A stretch of 64,000 nt of DNA from Moniliella sp. 'wahieum' (lineage: Eukaryota > Basidiomycota > Moniliellomycetes > Moniliellales > Moniliellaceae): assembly GCA_003971905.1 (NCBI GenBank), contig RSEE01000122.1, positions 1 through 64,000 of the forward strand, given 5' to 3'. The position numbers and the translations under genes were made by a program. The notes under the pieces were generated by a model. That model was given only the letters and a program-made list of their open reading frames with translations. It did no database searches and was not told the DNA's origin. Below, one piece after another: positions 47,096-56,734 of this stretch (its first letter is position 1; each line of letters begins with the position of its first letter).

Positions 47096-50000
47096 TCACG
47101 CGCCAAACGGCGGTTCCTGGCCCGGATGGGCAAAGCTCAAATTGGGCGTGCTGGGCTGGGTAACGCCCGGGGTAGCCCCCGGGGTACGCATCCAGCGACT
47201 GCCCAACGACATGCCTCCCATGGCAAATGGGTTGTCGGGGGGAACGGCAGGGGTACTTGCGTCCCAAGCCCCCCCAAACCCAGGTGGGAGGAACGAGGAC
47301 CAGAACGTTTCGCTCAGCAACTGTTCACTTGGTTCGTCTTCTTCCCGTGCGCCTGGCATGAGCGGGAAACCGAGTGTAAATTGCGCCGCTTCCGCCGGCT
47401 GCATCGTCGGACTGGCAGCGCGCGAGGCGAGCCGCGAAGCAGGTCGGGTAGGCGGACGCGAATGCAATTGCGCTTGCGATTGCGATTGGGCAGCGACCAG
47501 GGCAGCGACAATGCTATTGACGTGGGCGCCCGTGGTGCGTTTGGTGCTGTGGGGCGTGTGGGGCGAGGCGGCGCGGGAACGGTGGGGCGTAGTAGCGTTG
47601 GACACCGACGGCTGGGTACGGTCCGAGTGACTTTGCACGAGCATACGAAGAAAGGTGGCGTAGAGGTAAGGCGTGTGGGTCGGTCCAACAGCGAGCGATT
47701 GGAGAAAGTTGGCCGTGTGGCTGACCAACCGGAGCAAGTGCGCTTCGTCGCTGTACGCGGCAAACGCCGGCTGGAGCAACTTGAGCAAAAACACACACGC
47801 ATATGCCACCATGACAAACTGGCTGTCGGGCGCGTAGCGCAAGTCGCGGCCCAACAGACACGCCGCTTTGATGATCCCCTTGGCCGCATGCAGACAACGC
47901 GAATAGTACGTCGGCGTGTCGAGGCCCGTGCTGGTTGGGTGGTCCAGAGCATGTTGCAGCCCAAACGAGTTGAGCAACAGGACGGCATAGTGGTACCGTA
48001 CCGGACCTTGGCGGATCAGAAAGTAGAGCGCCCGCTGGATGTAATCGGCATTCTCGGGGGCGAATCCGCCTCCACATCCGGTTCCTCCCCCAACAGACGC
48101 AGGATCAACCTTTCCTCCCCGATCCGATTCTCCGACTCGGTCGGCTCTTGCTCTGGGCCAGGCTCTCGCTCTTGCTCGTGCCCAGGTTCCCGCTCGTGTT
48201 CCTGCTCGGGCAAGTGCTCGTGCTCTTGCTCGTGCTCCTCTCCATGCTGGGGCTCGTGCTGGGGCTCATGTTCATGTTCATGCTCAGGCTCAGGCTCATG
48301 TTCACGTTCATGTTCACGTTCATGTTCATGCTTATGCTCATGTTCATCTTTATGCTCATGTTCATGTTCATGTTCATGCTCGTGCTCATGGCCTTGACCT
48401 GAATCTTGGCCTTGCCCGCTTCCCGACGCGTTCTGGGCCGGTGTACTACGTTCCCCCTCGGCCGGCATGGGCGCCGTGCGCTCGACGCCAGCTGGGGTTG
48501 GTTCCTTGGTTGGTTCCGCAGCAGCGTGGCGCAGAGCACGATAATGCTGCATCAAATCATCAAAGCGCCAGACCTCCTTCCACTCTTCCAGCTGCTGGTT
48601 AAAGATCTTGAGCACGGACGGGTAATCAATATCGAGGTGCAAGCCCGACACGGACGTGGTAGAAGAATAGAGAAAGTCCATTTGACGCGACTGGATTCGC
48701 TGCAACTCCACCAGCCCCGAGATTCCCACGTCCCAAGGGCGCGAGTGGCGTTGCATGCACCACGGACGCGAGTTGCGAATCAGCCAGTCTTCCCGCACAC
48801 TGTACGCCTTGCCCATCTGCGCGGCAAACCCACGGTCGATGGTAAAGCACACGTACCACGTACGTTCGCGGTTCAGCAGTTCCCGTTCTCGCTCTGCATC
48901 GTCCTCTTGCGGGCCCATGGCTTTGCGGTCCAGGTTCAAGTCCGTGGCCATGCGAATGGCCAAGCCCGAGAACATCCACGCCGTATCTTGCTCAAACTTG
49001 GCCGACGGCTCGCCCCACAACGACAACAACAAGAAGGCCTGCACAATTTCCACCGATTTGAACCCGTGTTCGAGCGAGACAAAGGCGCATTGCTTGGCGT
49101 ACTTGAGAGCTTGCGCATGTAGCTCGGGCCGCGCAGCATAGAAGCGCGACGCAACCGCCAAGATGGCCGTGAAGAGGAATGGAGACCGGGCACAGACAAA
49201 GGTAGGTGTGTGCCAGTCCGGGTCGAGCAAAAAGGCATACTGCATGCAATGCACAAAGAAAATCCGAAACAGTTCCACCACCTCCTCACTGTCCACCACC
49301 CCATCTTGCAAAATCTCGGGCGGCATCTCCCGTTCAATCGCAATCTGACGCAAGGGCAGAATGGAGATGGCCGACGGCTTAAAGTACGTCGAATTGGCCA
49401 CGCCCAATGGGATCTCCTCGTCCCCAGCCAGAGAGGGCACCACATCGGGACCCGCACCGCCCGACGCGGCCGCAGCAGCGGCAGCAGCAGCGGTAGACGC
49501 GCTGTAGCTTGGCGAATTGCTCGGCCCATCCGACACGCTGGCGGGAGGGTTGCTGTCCATGCGCGTGGCCGAGGTGCCACGGTGCTTGCGACGGGACCGC
49601 TGGGCGTTGTGCAGACTGGCCTCGGCCAAGAGCCCTAGTGGGTTGAGCGTGTTGTCGGGTAACGCATGCAGACGTGGCGACGTGGTGCGCGAGTGGTTGT
49701 CCCGGCCCTTGCGTGAGGGGGCGGGTTGGTACGGCTTGAGGCGGTCCTTGAGGCTCGCTCGCCGATCCACGCTGTCCCCGCCGTTGGAGCCGGCCGATTG
49801 GCCCGAGGTATTGGACAGCACCGAATCGCCGCCATTGGTAGAGGGGGAGTGGAGGTGGGGCATGGGCTCGGCAAAGCGCAAGTCGGGGTGGCGGGTGGTC
49901 GTGCCCGAGCGCGGACGCTTCTGCATCGTCGAAGTCAAGGTGGGCCGGGGCACAAATGCCGGTGGAGCAAAGTCGGTGGGCGCCGGGGGGGCAGGTTCAG

Positions 50001-50854
50001 TCAGCGCCGGATCAACGGGAGGCCACGACGCGGGCGGCGGTGGGCCGGTGGCCGCCGCTGCAGCCGCAGCCGCTGCTGCCGCCGCCGCCGCCGCGGCTGG
50101 GTCGACGAGGTTGGACAGACCCGGCGGCGGGGGCGGCTGGAGCTGCTGCTGGAGCGGCTGCTGCTGGGTCTGCTGCGGCGGCTGGGGCTGGTGCGTGGGC
50201 GGCTGCGGCTGCGGCTGCGGCTGCGGCGGGAAGAGGCCGGGCGGGGGCATGTGCTGCAGCTGGCTCAGCACGTGCGGGGGCAGGGTGGTGTTGGAGGAGT
50301 GGAGGGACTGGAGGACGGTGGCCAGCGTCTGCTCCATCTTCTGCAGCGACGCGGCCATGGCCTCGGTGCGCTGGCTCTTGGTGCCCTTGCGGCGGCGGTT
50401 GGACTCTTCAAACACACACGCATGGTTCGACGCCTTGCAGCGCACACAGGGCGGGCCGTCCTCGGCGCCGAGGCAGCGCATCTTGAGGCGGCGGCAGTGG
50501 AGGCAGGCGCGCTGGGAGCGCTTCTGCTTGGCGGGCTTGTCCTTGGCGGCGGCCTTGGAGGCGGAGGGGCTGGGCTTGGATTGGAGGCGGGGGCGCTTGC
50601 TGCGCGGCGCGGCGTCGGGCGCGGCGGCGGCATCGGGGGGGCAGCGGCGGCGGCGGCGTCGCGTGGCTGGGCGCGAGCGAGTCCGAGTCGGAGGCGGAGG
50701 CGGAGTCGGAGTCGGAGCCGGACGCGGAGCCGGACGCGGAGGCGAGCGGGGAGCAGCGGCAGGCAGCGGCAGCGGCAGCGATGCGCCGGTGCGTGCTGGC
50801 GGCGGCCAGGCCCACGACGGGCCGGCTGGGCCGGAGGTGTGGGGGGAAGGACAT
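47096..50854 (-). CDS. Zn2Cys6 fungal transcription factor with His-Glu repeat insert
   Basis: Start ATG 50854 (MSFPPHLRPSRP). A Ser/Asp-rich N-terminus precedes a nuclear-localisation-like RSKRPRLQSK and the binuclear zinc cluster at about 50400-50500, CLHCRRLKMRC and CVRCKASNHAC, with the standard C-x2-C-x6-C spacing in each half. The linker RRRKGTKSQRTEAMAASLQKM starts a short coiled coil, followed by poly-Gln/Pro. The fungal-specific regulatory domain (PF04082 type) runs from about 49320: FRIFFVHCMQYAFLLDPDW, then FLFTAILAVASRFYAARPEL, then MFSGLAIRMATDLNLDRKAM and RERTWYVCFTIDRGFAAQMG. An unusual His-Glu dipeptide repeat (about 48400-48150) interrupts it. After a frame change near 48060 it resumes with YHYAVLLLNSFGLQHALDHP and ends QEPPFGA at 47096. 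About 1,250 residues. It resembles protease or carbon regulators (PrtT-like), but the target pathway is not decided. Confidence 0.85.
48180..48400 (-). repeat. Six-base repeat encoding (His-Glu)n
   Basis: About 35 imperfect copies of CATGAG/CACGAG-type units (CTCATG/TTCATG on the + strand), coding for HEHEHEHE with occasional K, R, P or Q. It stays in frame throughout. Confidence 0.9.
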
Positions 50855-51215
50855 GGTGGGTGCACTCCGGTTCGTGCTGTGGCCCGGGGGCCGGATGGCC
50901 GGAGCGGCGGCGCCCCCGCGCGCCTGCTGACGTCAGCCCTGCTCACGTCAGCGTCTCGTCCGGGCCAGTCCGGGCCACATGATCGAGGATCGGTGGCCCG
51001 AGTCCCGCCGCACCGGCACGACGCTGAACATTTGACAACGCGACACGCCGCGCACAGACACGCGCAGCCATACGAGTCACGCGTCACGCGTCACTCCGCC
51101 AGACCCAGGGACGCGTCGCGGACGGCGGCTGGAGAGCACACGCGCGTTTTCCCTCGGCTGGTCCACCGCGCGCTCTTGCCCTCTGCCCACCACCATCTCC
51201 CCTCCCTCTCCTCCC
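50855..51215. promoter_or_regulatory. Divergent promoter, Zn2Cys6 factor / MSH6-ECO1
   Basis: 361 bp between two divergent starts. It contains a CRE-type palindrome TGACGTCA at 50928-50935 with a CACGTCA half-copy at 50944-50950, and three ACGCGT (MCB-type) boxes near the MSH6 side. GC-rich, no TATA box. Confidence 0.6.
51079..51116. promoter_or_regulatory. Three ACGCGT (MCB) boxes upstream of MSH6-ECO1
   Basis: ACGCGT at 51079-51084, 51086-51091 and 51111-51116, 100-137 bp before the ATG. In budding yeast the MluI cell-cycle box is bound by MBF (Mbp1-Swi6) and drives G1/S expression of replication and repair genes including MSH2 and MSH6. The same word also occurs in the non-genic repeat clusters (29340, 30210), so function is inferred, not shown. 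Confidence 0.5.
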
Positions 51216-54200
51216 ATGGGCAAGCAGAGCTCCCTCTTCGGCTTCTTTGCCGCCGCCAAGGCGCCTCCTCCCCCCGCCGCCGCCCCCGCCGGCACCAACG
51301 CGGAGTCCAACGCGGAGACCCAGGCGGAGGCCAACGCGCAGACTCCAGCGGAGACCAAGACCCAGACCAAAGCTAGTGCCAAGGCCAAGGCTAACACCAA
51401 GGCCAAGACCAGCACCAAGGCCAAGACCAACACCAAGACCAGTCGCGCCGCCCCTGCCCAATCCAAGCCCACTCCCAAGCCCACTCCCAAGCCCACTCCC
51501 AAGCCCACTCCCAAGCCCACTCCCACCCCCCTCGACCGGTCCAACTCCCCCCCCGGTCCAACCGACGAGATGGACATTGACGCGTCTTCCCCCCCGCCGC
51601 TTTCCGCCACCGCCACCGCCGCGACCACGACCGCGTCGCCCCCCTCCCCACCCACGCCCATCCCACCGCTGCCCACCGCTGCTTCCCCCGCCGCGTCAGA
51701 GGAAGACATTCCTGGTGTCGTACGTACCTCCCCTCCTCACGTTGTGCTCGCTTGCTCCCGTGCCGTCTAACATGCCCTACTTAGCGTCGCACCCGTCGTC
51801 GCGTGATCAATTATGTCGAGTCGGACGCGTCCGACTCGGACGATGCCCCGGCGCCCAAGCGGGCCAAACTGGCGCGCGGCCGGACGCGCCGTGCGCGGTC
51901 GGAATCGGAAGAAGACGACTTTGCTCCGTCGGACAGTAGCGCCAGTGACAATGAGAGCGAGATGGCTTCGGCTTCGGCTTCAGCGTCGGAAGCCGAGTCG
52001 GCATCGTCCGAACCGGAATCCGAACTGGAATTCTCCACTGCCATCACCAAGAAGAAGGGTAAGGGTAAGGGAAAGAGCACACTGTCTGCTGCGCGACCGC
52101 AGTCACGCTCGCGCGTTCCTCCCTCTGAAGCGGGTAGACCGAGTGGGTCGCCGCCACGCGAGGCAGGGCGGACAGTGGTAGTCAAGGGAAAAGCGAACGA
52201 CCAACCGTTTGCCTTTCTCCATCCTCCGCGCGACAAGGACGGCAATGTGCGTGGTTCGGCGGCGTACGATCCGCGTACGCTGCTCATCCCCGCGTCGGCC
52301 TGGACGAGCATGACGCCGTTTGAGCGGCAATTTTGGCAATTGAAGCAGGACCGGTTTGATACCGTCTTGTTTATTCAAAAGGGCAACTTTTACGAACTGT
52401 ACGAGGACGATGCTACGCTAGGCCACCAAGTGCTCGATCTCAAGTTGGTCGATGCGCCCAAGATGCGCATGGTGGGCGTACCGGAAAAAAGTTACGAAGG
52501 GTTTGCAGCCAAACTGCTCGGCTTGGGATACAAGGTGGGCAGGGTAGACCAGGACGAGACGGGCGTCGGACGCGATGTCCGCACAGCCCAAGTCAAGGGC
52601 AAAACCATTGTCCAGCGCACCCTGCGCCATGTGTTGACCAGTGGCACGATTGTCGAACCGTCAGCATTGCAAGATGATTTGAACAGCTACTGTCTTGCCA
52701 TCTGCCAAGCGCCGCAGGGCAGCGGCATCGGTGTCTGTACTCTGGATGCGGCCACGGCCGAGTTCCGTTTGGCCAGCCTTCCGGACGAGGCGGGGCTGGA
52801 ACTACTGCTCCGCTCGTTCCGGATCAAGGAGGTGTTGTTGGAAAAGGGGCGGAGCGAGGCCACCCTGCGTTTGGTCCGCGCTTGTCTCCCGCCTTCGGCC
52901 CAACTGATTCAACTTACCAGCGGAGACGAGTTCCCTTCCCCCGCCATGGCCAGCGAGGTCCTGCGCACATTTTTCCCCGATGCGCTTCCCGCCGGGGTAC
53001 GCGACACGGTGCAGGCGGATACGCCCGAGCCTCTGGCCGCACTGGGTGCGATGCTTTTGTACCTCCGTACGCTCAATTTGGACCAGGACTTGCTGGCGAG
53101 TGACAACTTTGGTCCGCTGCTATGGCAAGGTGATCGGATGGAGTTGGATGCCCAGACGTTGACTCACCTCAACATCTTGACCAACGACCAGGGTACCGAC
53201 GAAGGCACGTTGCATGCGTTGCTCAACCACTGCCAATTGCCCTGGGGCAAGCGGCTGCTGCGGCATTGGCTCTTGCATCCGCTTCGGGACATTGGCCAGC
53301 TCAACCAGCGCCTGGACGCCGTGCAAGATTTGTTGATGGACGATGATTTCCACCAGGCCTGGGCCACGTTCGCACGCACGTTGCCCGATGTGGAACGGGT
53401 GGTAGCGCGCATCCGTGCTGGGCGGGCCAAGCCACGGGAATTTGTTGCGTTGCTCGAAGCGTTGGGCGGAGTGGACGAGGCGGTGGAGCAATTGCGCACG
53501 TACGTACAGGACCACCATGGTACCCATGCCATCGAACGCATCTTGGCTTCCATCCCCTCCTTGGCACAGGTCGTGCTTCCCCTGCGCGACCAATTTACTA
53601 TTGCGCCTGACCTGGGCTTTGATCCGGTCCCCGGCACCGACGATGCGTATGACCAAGCTCAGGCTCACCTTGCCACGCTCGAAGAGGAACTGGACACGTT
53701 ACTCGACACGATTGCCAGCGAACTCAAGTTGGCCCGGACCAAGGTGCAGTACCGCCATAGTGGGACCAAGGAGATTTACCAGGTCGAAGTGCCGCGCAGC
53801 ACCAAGGTCCCTCCCAACTGGATCCTCCTGGGCCAGACCAAGGACAAAGCGCGTCACTACCCGCCCGCGGTCAAGCAACGTGTCCAAGCGTTGCAGCATG
53901 CGAGGGAAGCTCGCTTGGCCAGCCTCACGCAGTTCCGACTGCGCTTGTTTGACCAACTCGCCACCTTGGCCCCGACCATCCTGCTGGCTGCCACCCACTT
54001 GGGCCAAGTCGACTGTCTCGTCTCCTTGGCAAGGGCCAGCGACGCAATGGGCTCAACCGTACGACCCACCCTGGTCCAATCGGACGAAGCGCTGGTGGAG
54101 CTGACGCAGGTACGTCACCCCACCCTTGCTACCAAGAGCACCTTTGTGCCCAACGACGTCTCCCTTGGTGGGAAGGCGGAAGATGTGATGCTTCTCACGG

Positions 54201-56267
54201 GCGGCAATATGGCCGGTAAGTCCACCTTGGCCCGCACCGCCGCCACCGCCGTTCTGCTCGCTCAAATCGGTTGCTTTGTCCCGGCTGAAAAGGCCGTCGT
54301 GGCGCCTGTGGACCGGATCGCGTCCCGAATGGGCGCAAACGACCAACTCTTCCACCGCCAGTCTACCTTTATGGTCGAGATGATGGAGGCTTCTCGGGTA
54401 CGTTTTGTTTCGCTCCCCTGGGAAATTTGGTTCTGTCACATGGATTGGCTTGGGGCTATGTCCTGCTCTTGTGGCCCGGGCACGCAAGACAGACACGCTG
54501 ATGGCTGGCTTACTGACAACACTCTTTGGTTACTTGTTTTGATGGTTTGGTGGGGGGGTGGAACGGATAGATTGTGGCACAAAGCACGCCGCGTTCGTTG
54601 GTCATTCTGGATGAGTTGGGACGCGGGACATCGACGTACGATGGCCAAGCGATTGCCTATGCCGTGCTGCACCACCTCTTGGCGCGCACGCGATGCCGAG
54701 GTTTCTTTTTGACGCACTATGCTGCGCTCGCACGCGCGTTTGCTTCGTACCCGCGCGTCGCTAACCGACACATGCGCGTGCTGGTCGAGCCAGGGCAGGA
54801 CGACGTGGCGTTCACCTACCAGTTGGTCCCGGGCATTGCTCAAGCTAGTTACGGTACCCAAGTTGCTCGTCTGGCCGGAGTGGATCGCTCGATCACCCAC
54901 CATGCCCACCAGGTCAGCACCCAGTTCCAACGTGCCTCTGAACCCGACACGCACACGCCCAACCCCGTTCAGGCCTGCACCCTCTCCGACTTTGCCTTTC
55001 TTGTGCGCCTGGCTACCGAGGGCGAGCCGGCGTGCGTCGCACAGCTCGATCTCGTCCGACAAGCTGTCCTCGCCGCTCCCGCCTCGTCCTGCCGGCCTGA
55101 GCACGTCGAAGCAGAGTGCCGCTCGCCTGTCTCCCTGCGGGAGGAACACCGAGTCGACGCCCAGGACGATAAGGACAACGACAACGCCATGGATAACGAC
55201 AAGGGCAACGACAAGGACGCGAGTCATTTGTTGCCTGCGCACGCCTCGTCGGCTCGCACGACCGACGAAGATGAGGACATGGCTGTATCCGAGCCCGAGT
55301 CCGTGTCGGCGTCCGTCTCCTCGCCTCAGACGCAAGGCGAAGAGATGCGGGCCTGGTCGCCGGGCACGGCGGACGAAGAAGAGGTGCGTGCGTCGTCGCC
55401 TCCCACGTCGCCTGTGGCCGGGGAGCGAGGCACGCGCAATCCGCTGCTGACTGCGGCGGGGGGTAAGGCGCGAGCACAGACCAAGAGCCGGACCCGAACC
55501 CGACCGGCGACGCAATCGCTCCTCCTGGCGCCTGGGACCAAGACGTGCAAGGAGTGTGGCATGGCGTACGACGCGGTGAACAAGCAAGACGCGGCGCTGC
55601 ACCAGGCCTTCCATACACGCATGACGCAGGGCCTGCGCTGGCCCGCGCGCTGGGCTGCCGCCGCCGAGGCGCAAGCGGCGGACGCAGGGCCCGACACGAC
55701 CATCCTGGTTTACCCGCTCAAGATGGGCGGCGAGGTGGGCAAGGCGGTGGGGGAGGTGGTGGCGATGATGGACGAGGGCGGGCGCGGCCGGTGGCGGAGG
55801 AGGTGCGGTGCGGGGGGAAGGTGCTGGTGGCGCGGCGTGCTGGGCGGGTGGTGGGGGCGGCGCTGGTGGCGCCGGTGGCGGAGGGCGCGGCGCGGGAGGT
55901 GGTGATGCGTGCGGGCGAGGCGGGGGCAGCGGCCGAGGCGGCGCTGGAGGCGGTGCTGGTCGACCGCACGGCGCGGCGGTGTGGGGCGGCGGTGGGGGTG
56001 CACCGGATCTACGTCGTGGCGGGTGCGCGTGGGCAGGGGCTGGGGCAGCGGCTGCTGGATGCGGCGCTGGCACACGGCGTGTATGGCCAGACGGCGGCCC
56101 AGACGCTGGCCCAGGCAGGCTCCCATGCGCGCGCGCTCGCCTTCTCCCAGCCGACGGCCGCGGGGCGCCGCCTGGCCCAGCGCTGGATCGCCGCCCACGC
56201 CGCCGCGCTCCCGCCGGCCGACGCCGCGGCCGAGCGGCGGACGCTGCTCGTGCTGAGCGAGGAGTAG
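51216..56267 (+). CDS. MSH6-ECO1: MSH6 mismatch-repair ATPase fused to ECO1/ESCO cohesin acetyltransferase
   Basis: Three exons. Exon 1 (51216-51719) begins MGKQSSLFGFF, a PCNA-binding PIP box. It joins over a 65-nt intron (51720-51784) to RRTRRRVINYVES. Exon 2 (to 54397) has the mismatch-binding motif GNFYELYEDD (about residue 368; usual GKFYELY), MutS core domains, Walker A TGGNMAGKST (about residue 972) and EMMEASR. A 173-nt intron (54398-54570) joins IVAQSTPRSLVILDELGRGT (Walker B), then FTYQLVPGIAQASYGTQVA, the normal MSH6 end. The same frame continues without a stop through about 190 acidic residues into KTCKECGMAYDAVNKQD...HQAFH, the C2H2 finger of Eco1 (about residue 1363). One frame change near 55790 leads to VLVARRAGRVVGAALVAP, GVHRIYVVAGARGQGLGQRL and ARALAFSQPTAAGRRLAQRW, the ESCO acetyltransferase, stop at 56267. 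About 1,600 residues in total. Eco1 acetylates cohesin Smc3. Confidence 0.85.
51720..51784 (+). other. MSH6-ECO1 intron 1
   Basis: 65-nt intron, donor GTACGT, branch-like GTCTAAC, acceptor ACTTAG, phase 0. Splicing restores the RRTRRRVINYVES frame in the disordered N-terminal region of MSH6. Confidence 0.85.
54398..54570 (+). other. MSH6-ECO1 intron 2, between Walker A and Walker B
   Basis: 173-nt intron, donor GTACGT after EMMEASR, branch-like CTTACTGAC, acceptor GGATAG before IVAQSTPRS. Phase 0. It reconnects the two halves of the MutS ATPase exactly at the family alignment. Confidence 0.88.
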
Positions 56268-56734
56268 GCAGGGAGCATGCATTCATCTTTGCGACTGCGA
56301 TTGCGATCGCCATGGCCGCCATGGCCATGGGCATGGCCGTCGTGGCCGTCGTGGGGGTTATCGGATAGCAGACACGCGCAGGGTGTGATGGGGCGGTGAC
56401 AGAATGACAGGCAGTGATAGCCGCGTGATGTGACGTGGCACAGGCCTGGTGCGGGCGGGCGCGACGCGACGGGTGAGCGGGTGGGGCGGGGACGCAGACG
56501 GCGGCACGGGGCCAGTGCTGGACGCTGCCAGCCGCGGCGGACGTGGCGCAGGCGGGGGCGGGGCACGGGGGCGCTGTGGCCCATCCGCGCGCCGCCGTGG
56601 CTCGAGGCGGACTAGCCCGCAGAACGCAGCGCGGCGTCCCCCGTGCGTCCCCCGTGCATGCCCCGGCGGAGCGCTGAGCGCCAGCCGCCTGATGGGTGAC
56701 AGTCGCGGGCGCTGATTGCGTCCACAGCATCGGC
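56268..56734. other. Intergenic MSH6-ECO1 / MSB1
   Basis: 467 bp, GC-rich. CCATGGC-type words near 56310-56345; no element recognised. A long antisense ORF (54436-56949) here is a codon-phase shadow. Confidence 0.45.

Noticed and set aside
47126-48397. 423-residue ORF on the plus strand ending in Cys/Ser repeats
   Set aside because: Reverse reading of the His-Glu repeat of the Zn2Cys6 gene; the Cys-rich look is an artefact of the CATGAG hexamer.
49517-51376. 619-residue ORF on the plus strand
   Set aside because: Antisense to the Zn2Cys6 gene and its promoter, Gly/Ala-rich, no conserved motif.
54990-55540. MSH6 and ECO1 as two separate genes
   Set aside because: The frame is open with no stop from MSH6 into the Eco1 finger, and there is no AATAAA or promoter-like break. 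Internal ATGs exist, so this is kept as the main alternative to test.
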